DNA of 14,932 nucleotides, taken from contig JAJDBO010000349.1 of NCBI GenBank assembly GCA_029261305.1, positions 1-14,932 of the forward strand, read 5' to 3'. Source of the stretch: Nitrospirales bacterium (lineage in GTDB: Bacteria; Nitrospirota; Nitrospiria; Nitrospirales; UBA8639). Positions 1 to 7,294 of this stretch are shown here, in pieces. The notes beneath the pieces are model-generated. The model ran no database searches and was not told the DNA's origin. It was given only the letters and a program-made list of their open reading frames with translations. A program made the position numbers and the translations under genes. The first letter of the stretch is position 1. Each line of letters starts with the position of its first letter.

Positions 1-963
1 GTCATGCCGGGGAGTGAGGGCGAAATCCATACTCTTGATGCCGCGCGCAGTGTGGCCAACAAGGTTGGCTACCCGGTGATTGTCAAAGCCTCCGCAGGTG
101 GGGGTGGGCGGGGAATGCGGGTCATCACCAAAGAAGAGGACTTGGATCGGGCGATCCTTGCGGCTCAAGTCGAATCCAGAGCCGTGTTTGGTTCTGATGG
201 AGTATATCTCGAAAAATTCTTTATTGATCCTCGTCATATTGAAATCCAAGTATTAGCGGATGAGCATGGTCACGTGGTTCATTTGGGTGAACGGGATTGT
301 TCCGTGCAGCGTCGATATCAAAAACTTGTCGAAGAATCACCATCGCCTGCGGTGGACGAGTCCTTGCGGAATGAGATGGGCAAGGTAGCCATCAAGGCCG
401 TCAAATCTGTACATTATCGAAATGCCGGAACCGTAGAATTCTTGCTTGACCAAAATCGAAAATTTTTCTTCATGGAAATTAATACCCGGATCCAAGTGGA
501 ACATCCCATTACGGAAATGGTCACGGGGATTGATTTGATCAAGGAGCAAATTCGTGTGGCCGCAGGGTTGCCTTTGACGATTCGACAAAAAGATATTCGA
601 TTAGTCGGTCATAGTATTGAATGTCGGATTAATGCGGAATGCTCTGATACGTTTACACCAAGCCCTGGCCCAGTGCCACGCTTTTATGCGCCTGGAGGAC
701 CTGGTATTCGAGTTGATACCGCCATGGAATCTCCTGGCTATGTTGATCCGAGCTATGATTCATTGATTGCGAAACTGATCAGTTATGGCCGTGATCGCGA
801 AGAAGCTTTGGCTCGGGCGCAGCGTGGGCTCGATGAGTTCGTGGTTGAAGGGATAAAAACAACCATCCCGGTGTTACGCTTGATCTTAAGTGATCCAGAT
901 TTTCAAAAAGGCCGTGTGTCTACAGGATTCTTGGATCGGTTCATGGCCAACCGCAATGCCTAA
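1..963 (+). CDS. accC: Biotin carboxylase subunit of acetyl-CoA (or related acyl-CoA) carboxylase, 5' end missing
   Basis: This subunit carboxylates biotin on the carrier protein, using ATP and bicarbonate, in the first half-reaction of acetyl-CoA carboxylase (fatty acid synthesis). The frame is open from base 1, so the gene starts outside the window; the ATG at 4 is internal. The 320 residues seen match roughly residues 130-449 of the 449-residue E. coli enzyme. Visible here are the glycine-rich ATP-grasp loop GGGGRGMR (33-40), the catalytic stretch MEINTRIQVEHP (158-169), whose arginine (163) corresponds to Arg292 of E. coli, and the C-terminal biotin-carboxylase domain with HSIECRINAE, SPGP and APGGPGIR. 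The protein ends at the usual place, so it is a stand-alone subunit and not a fusion such as pyruvate carboxylase. thiE follows after 17 nt on the same strand. A subunit of a propionyl-CoA or pyruvate carboxylase is possible, since the sequence alone does not fix the acyl substrate. Confidence 0.94.
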   Translation, partial: VMPGSEGEIHTLDAARSVANKVGYPVIVKASAGGGGRGMRVITKEEDLDRAILAAQVESRAVFGSDGVYLEKFFIDPRHIEIQVLADEHGHVVHLGERDCSVQRRYQKLVEESPSPAVDESLRNEMGKVAIKAVKSVHYRNAGTVEFLLDQNRKFFFMEINTRIQVEHPITEMVTGIDLIKEQIRVAAGLPLTIRQKDIRLVGHSIECRINAECSDTFTPSPGPVPRFYAPGGPGIRVDTAMESPGYVDPSYDSLIAKLISYGRDREEALARAQRGLDEFVVEGIKTTIPVLRLILSDPDFQKGRVSTGFLDRFMANRNA

Positions 964-980
964 GTTTTTTCCATCATTTC

Positions 981-1619
981 GTGAATAAACCCCCTCTGCA
1001 TGGTCCCTATCTCCTCTTAGATGAACAGTGGTCTTCTAAGATTTCATTACTCCATGTTGTAGAGATTGCAGCCGCATGCGGTGTTCGTTTGTTTCAATAT
1101 CGAAACAAGAGCGACTCGATGTTGGACTGTTTTCACAACGGGATGTTGCTACGCAAAGCGGTAGCAGATGTTCAAGCTACCTTTATCGTGAATGATCGAT
1201 GTGATTTGGCATTAGCTCTTGAAGCCGATGGTGTCCATCTTGGGCAGGAGGATATTCCCCTCGAGTTAGCAAGACAAATGTTGGGAGAAAAGAAAATTAT
1301 TGGAATCTCTACCCATCGATCTGAAGAGGTGATTGCGGCGACGAATGGAGGAGCAGATTACCTTGGTTTTGGTCCAATTTTTTCAACGACGACAAAGCCT
1401 GATCACGAACCTGTGGTAGGGATACATGGGTTGGAACAAATTCGTTCATTAACTCCACTGCCGATTTTTGCGATTGGTGGGATCAGCCTAGATTCAGTGC
1501 CAGCCATTCAGCAGGCTGGTGGAAATGGTGTGGCGGTTGCTTCAGTCGTGTATCAATCTGAAAATATGGAGCTTGTGCTTCAAGAATTGGTCAAGCTGTT
1601 TTCATCACCAATTCAGTAA
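981..1619 (+). CDS. thiE: Thiamine phosphate synthase
   Basis: The enzyme joins the pyrimidine (HMP-PP) and thiazole phosphate to give thiamine phosphate. The 212 residues cover a full-length TIM-barrel. Motifs are in family order: FQYRNKS (38-44, the QxRxK pyrophosphate-binding strand), FIVNDRCDLAL (68-78), DGVHLGQED (83-91), GIST (108-111), the flexible GPIFSTTTKP loop (131-140), FAIGGIS (163-169) and GVAVAS (183-188). The start is GTG at 981. No clear Shine-Dalgarno sequence precedes it, and the gene lies 17 nt behind accC, so it is probably read from the accC transcript. Its last 29 nt overlap the 3' end of bioD on the other strand. A paralogue of the TenI type (thiazole tautomerase) is the main alternative, but the conserved NDR and TTTK elements favour a true synthase. 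Confidence 0.92.
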   Translation: MNKPPLHGPYLLLDEQWSSKISLLHVVEIAAACGVRLFQYRNKSDSMLDCFHNGMLLRKAVADVQATFIVNDRCDLALALEADGVHLGQEDIPLELARQMLGEKKIIGISTHRSEEVIAATNGGADYLGFGPIFSTTTKPDHEPVVGIHGLEQIRSLTPLPIFAIGGISLDSVPAIQQAGGNGVAVASVVYQSENMELVLQELVKLFSSPIQ

Positions 1620-2352
1620 GTTGGATTATAGCCGGATCTTCAGCTAACTTTCCCACTCCTTCTTCCCAATGAGTCTCTAGTAAAGGTTCAAACGGGAGTG
1701 GTCCGACAACAGGAACCCCACTTAATTCCCTGATCAATTGTTCCGTTGAGTCTATTTGAAGCGTTTCCTTCTCGGAGGATTGAGATGATTTTGTTGGATT
1801 AAGCACGACGGCAAGGATTAGGATTCCAAGGCCACGAAGTGTTTGAATAGTCAACAAGGTGTGATTAACTCCTCCGAGTGTTGGGCGGCTGACCACAAGA
1901 CATGGTAATTCTAGAAACGAGATTAAATCCCTCACCGATTGCTGCTCTGTCAGGGGCACCATGGCCCCTCCCGCTCCTTCGACAAGTGAAAAATCAGAAT
2001 TCTTAGAAAGTTCCTGATATCGTTCCTTAATTAATGCAAAATCAATTGGCTGATGCGCCCGCCTGCTCGCGGCAAGAGGAGCCAATGGGTCGTGAAATGA
2101 ATATGGCGTAACCAGATGCCTTGGATGATGTGATGAAAGTAAATGCCAAAGTCGTGAGCCGTCAGCTTGGGATTCCTCTTCCGATTGACCCACGCCAGTT
2201 TCTATGGGTTTCATGATGCCGAGATGAATCCCTTTCCTTTGAAGTGCGATACCCACAGATGCCGTCACTACAGTTTTTCCTACATGGGTGTCTGTCCCAG
2301 TGATGAAAATTCCACTCGATCGGGAAATATTATCTGTCGGTGTGTTTTTCAT
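1591..2352 (-). CDS. bioD: ATP-dependent dethiobiotin synthetase
   Basis: BioD closes the ureido ring of biotin: 7,8-diaminopelargonate plus CO2 and ATP gives dethiobiotin. The 253 residues form a complete P-loop protein. Walker A is GTDTHVGKT (19-27), the substrate lysine motif is KPIETG (48-53), VEGAGGAMVPL (124-134) is the conserved subunit-interface loop, and LGGVNHTLLT (159-168) matches the usual LGxxNHxLLT. It is slightly longer than E. coli BioD (about 225) because of a short N-terminal extension and a polar insert around 187-203. The ATG at 2352 is preceded by AAAGG about 9 nt upstream, which overlaps the stop of the SDR gene. The two genes, 12 nt apart, are therefore very likely co-transcribed and coupled. 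No other bio gene is in the window. Its 3' end overlaps thiE by 29 nt, tail to tail. Confidence 0.95.
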   Translation of the reverse strand: MKNTPTDNISRSSGIFITGTDTHVGKTVVTASVGIALQRKGIHLGIMKPIETGVGQSEEESQADGSRLWHLLSSHHPRHLVTPYSFHDPLAPLAASRRAHQPIDFALIKERYQELSKNSDFSLVEGAGGAMVPLTEQQSVRDLISFLELPCLVVSRPTLGGVNHTLLTIQTLRGLGILILAVVLNPTKSSQSSEKETLQIDSTEQLIRELSGVPVVGPLPFEPLLETHWEEGVGKLAEDPAIIQLTELVMKTA

Positions 2353-2364
2353 TACTGGAGGCCT

Positions 2365-3138
2365 TTACCAGATTCGGCTATCGAGATTGAAGATCTGTCC
2401 CGAAATATCCTTCGCGGTGGCGAGGTGATAAATCTGATTGGCCGTGTCCTGAAGATTTGGAGTGCGGGCCAAAAGATGGTCGTGACATGATTCTGGATGG
2501 GGGAAGGTGTCTCCACTGAGTGCGGACTGATGCCATCCAGGGAAAACCGTATTCACACGGATATTTGATGCTCCCCATTCTTGTGCCACTGATCGAACTA
2601 ACCCCAATACGCCAGCTTTCGTGGCGGCATATCCTGCTTGGCCTGTGGTTCCTATTGTACTCGCCAGTGAACTGAGTACCACAATTGATCCAAATCCTTG
2701 GTCCTGAAAAACTGGTCCGACAGTTCGAAGGCAATAAAACAAACTTGTCAGATTTGCTTGGATGAGGTCATCCCATTCTTCCGAGGACAGACGAACCGCA
2801 AGTGTATTGTTTGCTTGGCCGATTGTCCAAATTAATGCATCCAGCTTTCCCCAATTTGCCTGGAATCTTTGAATGAGATGTTCAACTTGTTTCAAATTTC
2901 TTGCGTCTGCTTGAAAGAGCGAACCCTCTTCCCCTTTGTGGGGGAAGTGTGAGTAAGTGGTACGAGCGGCTAGTTCGTGGCGATGGTAGTGGATTCCGAC
3001 ATTCCAATTGGCCTTTGCGAATCGAAGACACACGGCACCTCCTATGATACCCGAACCACCCATAACCAATACGGAGGAGTTGTTCTTCTCCTCGGATGAG
3101 TCGTCTATTGAATGCATATGTGTCGTGGGGTCATTCAT
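2365..3138 (-). CDS. Short-chain dehydrogenase/reductase, FabG-like, upstream of bioD
   Basis: This is a 257-residue classical SDR, probably a cytosolic NAD(P)H-dependent reductase. The catalytic tetrad is present: N129 (QANLTS), S157 (VVLSS), Y170 and K174 (YAATK), and the PG motif follows (VFPGWHQ, 197-203). Two cofactor-side motifs are unusual. The nucleotide-binding loop reads MGGSGIIGG (26-34) instead of TGxxxGIG, with isoleucine at the second motif glycine, and the NNAG turn reads WTIG (104-107). The N-terminal 20 residues are polar and may not all be translated: the ATG at 3138 has no good Shine-Dalgarno sequence, and a second ATG lies at 3117. The gene leads a two-gene unit with bioD (12 nt gap). 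A role in making or reducing a pimeloyl-type acyl chain for biotin is an attractive guess from context only. An unrelated keto-reductase is equally possible. Confidence 0.84.
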   Translation of the reverse strand: MNDPTTHMHSIDDSSEEKNNSSVLVMGGSGIIGGAVCLRFAKANWNVGIHYHRHELAARTTYSHFPHKGEEGSLFQADARNLKQVEHLIQRFQANWGKLDALIWTIGQANNTLAVRLSSEEWDDLIQANLTSLFYCLRTVGPVFQDQGFGSIVVLSSLASTIGTTGQAGYAATKAGVLGLVRSVAQEWGASNIRVNTVFPGWHQSALSGDTFPHPESCHDHLLARTPNLQDTANQIYHLATAKDISGQIFNLDSRIW

Positions 3139-3378
3139 GGAATATCACTGTGCCCCTGATTATCTCCAACAGGCCGTGGGAAGGCAAACTCCTTTGCTAG
3201 CAAGTGTCTTGCGGCCAAAGAGTCGCTATGTTAGGTTGATTTATTGGAAGAAATCGTGGAGTTCCTGCCTAGAGTCTGGTCAATCGACTATTTGAATTAC
3301 CACACGATTTGGGGATACATGGTCAGGATGTCCAATCCTAAAGATGAATTTACCCAGGAAGTTGTAGGAGGCTGTCTC
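3139..3378. promoter_or_regulatory. Divergent intergenic region between the SDR gene and a secreted-protein gene
   Basis: These 240 nt separate two gene starts and must hold the promoters for both directions. I see no pair of good -35/-10 boxes. A perfect 10-bp palindrome, TTGCTAGCAA, lies at 3194-3203 and could be an operator, although short palindromes also arise by chance. The right half stays open in the frame of the secreted protein from 3244, but the translation there lacks any recognisable character and has no ribosome binding site, so I treat it as noncoding. Confidence 0.4.
3366..3371 (+). promoter_or_regulatory. Shine-Dalgarno AGGAGG that fixes a GTG start
   Basis: AGGAGG lies 7 nt before the GTG at 3379. 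It is the only strong ribosome binding site in this stretch. It supports GTG 3379 as the start of the secreted protein over the ATG codons at 3244, 3319, 3328 and 3403, none of which has a comparable site. Confidence 0.75.
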
Positions 3379-4281
3379 GTGCATCATTTTCCACCTTTTC
3401 AGATGAAAATAGTTTGGGCATGTGTTGGGGTATTCTGGCTGGCGGTTGTATTTAACCTGGGGTTAGTGTATGGCCAACCGTTACCAACGTTGATTCAACA
3501 ACCCGAAGAATTCTTTCCTGATCAAATTGGAAATGAGTGGCGATATCAGGGACGCATCAGTGAAGGTTCCGTCAATCAAATTGCTGATGCCACCTTTGAA
3601 AATATTTCGAAAGTCACGGGAACGGAAACAAAAGATGGCGTCAGAGTCACCGTTTTTCACGACTCAAACGCCGGTAACCAAGGTCCCACCGACAGCTATT
3701 ATCTTCGCGATGCTGCCGGTATTCGGTACTATGGTTCAAAGCCAGGCACTATGCTTGAACAGCAATTAGTTCCGTATCAAATTATTCGGTTCCCGCTCGA
3801 GATCCCAAGTTTTTTTGAACAACTTAATCGAAAAAATTTGAATCTTGGGTTAGATCTTGATCACGATGGACAGGCTGAAAAAGTAGATGTGTTTGCCACC
3901 GTGACCCTGCATGGCCAGGAAGCAGTGACGGTTCCAGTAGGGACCTATCCGGATGCAGTGAAGATGGAAGCCCAGATGAAACTCTTAGTGCATTTATCGC
4001 GAGAGGGCACGCAGGTCCAAGGTTTCGATTCCATGACCGTGTGGTTTGTGAAAGATGTGGGTTTGGTGAAATATATGGAACGGCAGATGATTCCCAATCC
4101 GAAAACGGGAAAAGATCGAATGATTGAAATTACAGAAGAGCTACAAGAAGCCACATTGGACGGTGGGGCAAAACTACTGAGTCGGCGCAAAGCCGCGACG
4201 CATGGTGTTCTCACTAGTCACACGTTGGACCATGAACTGTTCCAAGTATCCTTCCCCTCCCGCCTTGGTGCCCACCCCTGA
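3379..4281 (+). CDS. Secreted protein of unknown function with signal peptide and DxDxDG loop
   Basis: I do not recognise a named family. The 300 residues begin with a signal peptide: a short n-region ending in lysine (10), a hydrophobic core (about 11-30) and a likely cleavage after VYG (30-32), so the protein is exported. The mature part looks like a beta-rich periplasmic or surface domain. It has FFPDQIGNEWRYQG (45-58), a DLDHDG loop (159-164) resembling a calcium-binding DxDxDG turn, VPVGTYPDAVKM (185-196) and VWFVKDVGLVKYMER (221-235). The pattern of 'IGNxWxY', then 'xPxGTYxDAxK', then 'VWFxKxVGLVK' is common in uncharacterised bacterial lipoprotein-like or TapB/DUF3108-like proteins; that resemblance is from memory. 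The start is GTG 3379, chosen for its AGGAGG. The last 35 codons run antisense to the conserved 3' end of putA, so residues after about 260 are probably a recent read-through tail. Confidence 0.74.
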   Translation: MHHFPPFQMKIVWACVGVFWLAVVFNLGLVYGQPLPTLIQQPEEFFPDQIGNEWRYQGRISEGSVNQIADATFENISKVTGTETKDGVRVTVFHDSNAGNQGPTDSYYLRDAAGIRYYGSKPGTMLEQQLVPYQIIRFPLEIPSFFEQLNRKNLNLGLDLDHDGQAEKVDVFATVTLHGQEAVTVPVGTYPDAVKMEAQMKLLVHLSREGTQVQGFDSMTVWFVKDVGLVKYMERQMIPNPKTGKDRMIEITEELQEATLDGGAKLLSRRKAATHGVLTSHTLDHELFQVSFPSRLGAHP

Positions 4282-7137
4282 GAGTCGATGTCCGCCAAAA
4301 GGTTGCCGTCCTACTAACGAGCCAGTGATCGGACGATTGATGTAAAAGTTTCCTACATCAAAAGCTTCGCGTGCTCGTTGAATATTGGTTGGGCTTCGGG
4401 AGTAAATTCCCCCCGTCAACGCGAAATCCGATTGCATCGCGCTGGTCAACGCTTGTTCAAAGGATGCGGATTTCAGCACCGCCACAACCGGACCAAAAAT
4501 TTCTTCTTGAGCCATTCGATGATGAGGTTGAATGTCTCCCACGATCACCGGGCCTTGGAACCATCCCTCGCTCTCAACCACACGGTCGAGCAACACAGTA
4601 CCTTCTTCATGGGCAATGTCCACATATTCTCGAACTTTGAGTAATGCTCGTTCATCGATCATGGGTCCCATATGACTTCTTGGATCTTCAGGAGGTCCAA
4701 CATGCAAGCTACGAGCAGCTTGTGTCAGCCTTTCAACAAATTCGTCATACACCGAGTTAAGCGCAATAACTCGTGAGCATGCAGAGCATTTTTGACCTTG
4801 ATATCCAGTGAAGGAATAGAGGACTCCCTGGACGGCCTCATCTAGATCGGCGGTCTCATCGATGATGATGGCATTCTTCCCACCCATTTCCGCGATGGCA
4901 TGTGTCACATGATGTTGTCCGGGCTGAAGCTTGGATGCCTGGTGAATGATTTGTAACCCAGCCTCTTTGGATCCAGTAAATGCAATGACATGAATCTGTG
5001 GATGCGAAACGAGGGCTTTGCCAATCTCAGGCCCTCCTGGCAAGAAGTGAAGTGCTCCTGTAGGTAAACCTGCCTCCTGGAACAATTCATAGAGGTGATA
5101 GCCCATCATTGGAGAACGTTCTGATGGTTTGAACAACACCACATTGCCGGTCACTAATGCCGAGCATACAAGACCTGTTGGAATGGCCAAGGAGAAATTC
5201 CAGGGAGACACCACGACGGCGAGTCCACGCGGCCGCCATTCGAGATGATTCAATTCACCAGGTTCTTGTCCTAATCGTTGAGGTCTCCCTAAGCGTCGCA
5301 TGTCCTGAGCATAAAATTCAAGAAAGTCGATGGCTTCTGCAATGTCCCCATCGGCTTCTCGCCAAGGTTTACCAGTTTCAAAAATTTCCCAAGCTGCCAA
5401 TTCATAACGGCGTTGACGCATGAGGTCTGCAACACGACAAAGATAATCCGCGCGGGTATCAGCCGTCGTGGTTCGCCACTGTTTCCAATTTTCCTGAGCA
5501 GCTTGAATCACCGCGTCCACATCTGCGGGTGCATAACAGGGCATTCGTGCGATGATTTCATTGGGCCGGCTTGGGTTCGTGGATATTAATTCATCTTTGA
5601 AATGTTCAATAGAAGAGGGAACAGGGAATTGTACCGTTTTCCCGAGTTGGCTCTTGACTTGCTCAAGAGCGTTCATCATCGCCTCTCGAGCTGGTTCTCG
5701 CGAGAAATCCGTATGTGGTTCGTTTTTAAAGGATTGGTGACTGTCTGCTGTGTAAATCCTATTGACTTGATTTGAGTCATGAGAAGCATAGGGAGGAGAC
5801 AGAAGAACTTCGATAGGCGTCTCCTGGTCACGTTGTTTCGAGATAAAGGATTCGTTGGAGGTATTTTCCAAGAGTCGTCGAACCAGGTAGGCCATTCCAG
5901 GAATCAGTTCCCCAACCGGTGTATACACGCGAACCCGCCTGCCATATTTCACTACGGCATGTTGTAACGCATCCGCCATTCCATACAGGGATTGGTATTC
6001 ATAATTGTCTGGAGCAAAACCGTTAACTTGAGCTAGGGCCTCCGCATGAGACAAGCTTCGTAAATTATGTGTGCCAAAGGCCGGGCGAAATAGAGTGGGG
6101 TGGCCTAATAGTTTGCCGGTGATATATTCAAAGTTGGCATCGGTCTCTGCTTTTTGCCGTAATACTGGAATTGGCCATCCTCGTTGTTCGTTTTGAATGT
6201 TTTCTGCATCCCAGTAGGCCCCTTTAACTAAACGAATCGTAATCGGGGTTCCACGTTGCTGAACCCAATCGACCATACGATCTAATGTCATGTCCGCATC
6301 ACGAAGATATGTTTGGAGGGCAATCCCCGCGCAGGCGAAGGTGCGGTAGGCGGGTTCAGATAAGATGCACATGAAGATCTCATAGGTGAGGTCTTTAAGC
6401 TCGTACTGTTCCATGTCAAACGTGATCGAAGCTGGGAGTTGAGAGGCAAGATCAAGGATAGGGCGAAGCCGAGAGGCCACGCCGATAAAACTGCCATCTG
6501 GGTCAGCTGGATCAAGCTGCGAATAGAGCGCCGAGATTTTTATGGAGAGGTTAGCACGGGGAAGTATGCCGTGGTGATCCTGCTCTAATAATGGGCGACT
6601 TGGCCATCGTTGAGCATGCTCGTGATAGACCCGAAGAGCATCGAGGCAATGATCACGATACGAATCAGCTTCGGTTTCGCTGACGGTAGCTTCACCAAGA
6701 AGATCCACTGATGCGCATCGTCCTGAACGCCAAAGTTTGCCAAGCACTGGCATGGCATTGGCCATGGAGTCGCCAGCCATAAACGTATGCGCCATACGCA
6801 TGAATTGCCGGCGAAGCACGATAGCTCCAATGTGCGAACCGACCCAAGAAGATGGAAGTTTTTGGAGTGACCATTTGAGGGGCTTTGGAAGAATTGGTGT
6901 GCCGCTAAAGTATTCTGCCAATAGACGGGTAAATTGTTCGTCAGTTTTTAGGGTTGGAAGGACATCGACAAAACGAAACAGTTGAACCTTAAAGTCCTCA
7001 TCTCGCATCCCCCAATCCATCAGCAAATCATTCCACCATCGTTGGCTGAGAATGCTCGCTGTTCCTGAATGTGAGTGGGTTGCTAGGGCCTTGCCAACCT
7101 TTTGGATTGACGGCTCGATAAGTTCTTTAGTGATCAT
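4174..7137 (-). CDS. putA: Bifunctional proline dehydrogenase / L-glutamate gamma-semialdehyde dehydrogenase
   Basis: PutA oxidises proline to glutamate in two steps, passing electrons through FAD to quinones and then to NAD+. It has 987 residues. The N-terminal barrel has SIKISAL (198-204), TFDMEQYELKD (239-249), ALQTYLRDAD (273-282), IRLVKGAYWD (301-310) and YLVRRLLEN (417-425), whose paired arginines bind the proline carboxylate. The aldehyde dehydrogenase half has VVSPWNFSLAIPTG (642-655), FTGS (720-723), catalytic E750 in AEMGGKN, nucleophile C784 in GQKCSA, and EEIFGPV (878-884). The C-terminus (ENTMRRGFAP) is that of the family. The size matches minimal PutAs of about 1000 residues and lacks the N-terminal ribbon-helix-helix of E. 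coli PutA (1320), so it cannot repress its own gene that way. The ATG at 7137 has a weak AAGG site. A -10 element lies about 100 nt upstream. The 3' end overlaps the plus-strand secreted-protein gene by 108 nt. Confidence 0.97.
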   Translation of the reverse strand: MITKELIEPSIQKVGKALATHSHSGTASILSQRWWNDLLMDWGMRDEDFKVQLFRFVDVLPTLKTDEQFTRLLAEYFSGTPILPKPLKWSLQKLPSSWVGSHIGAIVLRRQFMRMAHTFMAGDSMANAMPVLGKLWRSGRCASVDLLGEATVSETEADSYRDHCLDALRVYHEHAQRWPSRPLLEQDHHGILPRANLSIKISALYSQLDPADPDGSFIGVASRLRPILDLASQLPASITFDMEQYELKDLTYEIFMCILSEPAYRTFACAGIALQTYLRDADMTLDRMVDWVQQRGTPITIRLVKGAYWDAENIQNEQRGWPIPVLRQKAETDANFEYITGKLLGHPTLFRPAFGTHNLRSLSHAEALAQVNGFAPDNYEYQSLYGMADALQHAVVKYGRRVRVYTPVGELIPGMAYLVRRLLENTSNESFISKQRDQETPIEVLLSPPYASHDSNQVNRIYTADSHQSFKNEPHTDFSREPAREAMMNALEQVKSQLGKTVQFPVPSSIEHFKDELISTNPSRPNEIIARMPCYAPADVDAVIQAAQENWKQWRTTTADTRADYLCRVADLMRQRRYELAAWEIFETGKPWREADGDIAEAIDFLEFYAQDMRRLGRPQRLGQEPGELNHLEWRPRGLAVVVSPWNFSLAIPTGLVCSALVTGNVVLFKPSERSPMMGYHLYELFQEAGLPTGALHFLPGGPEIGKALVSHPQIHVIAFTGSKEAGLQIIHQASKLQPGQHHVTHAIAEMGGKNAIIIDETADLDEAVQGVLYSFTGYQGQKCSACSRVIALNSVYDEFVERLTQAARSLHVGPPEDPRSHMGPMIDERALLKVREYVDIAHEEGTVLLDRVVESEGWFQGPVIVGDIQPHHRMAQEEIFGPVVAVLKSASFEQALTSAMQSDFALTGGIYSRSPTNIQRAREAFDVGNFYINRPITGSLVGRQPFGGHRLSGVGTKAGGEGYLEQFMVQRVTSENTMRRGFAPTQ

Positions 7138-7294
7138 GGCAACCTTACCTAGTTGTGCTTACCATATTGATCCGGGGCATTTTTCGGTTAATCCTCAAGA
7201 CATGACGTCGCTAAAGTATGTCGACTCCTCCTAATATTATACCTTTTCGGTTGGATCAGAGTAAGAAAACAGGGGGAGTAATGGAAGGTTTCGG
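7138..7294 (-). promoter_or_regulatory. putA leader: TATAAT box, AGGAGGAG and a repeated AACCGAAAA element
   Basis: Read on the minus strand, a consensus -10 hexamer TATAAT occupies 7241-7236. The best -35 candidate, TTACTC, is 17 nt upstream and poor, so the promoter may need an activator. Just downstream of the -10 comes AGGAGGAG (7232-7225), but no start codon stands at the right distance; the first ATG after it would encode only Met-Ser. The 9-mer AACCGAAAA occurs twice on the minus strand, at 7252-7244 (just upstream of the -10) and at 7189-7181. The two copies are 63 nt apart, which is about six helical turns. The 5' leader to the putA ATG would be roughly 90 nt. I see no convincing terminator for the gene upstream, so read-through from it into putA is possible. 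Confidence 0.5.

Noticed and set aside
2167..2490. Plus-strand open frame of 107 residues opposite bioD and the SDR gene.
   Set aside because: It lies antisense to two well-supported genes and has no recognisable motif or ribosome binding site.
3244..3378. Open frame upstream of the secreted protein that would add 45 residues at its N-terminus.
   Set aside because: No ribosome binding site, no family character, and it would bury the signal peptide; AGGAGG before GTG 3379 explains the start better.
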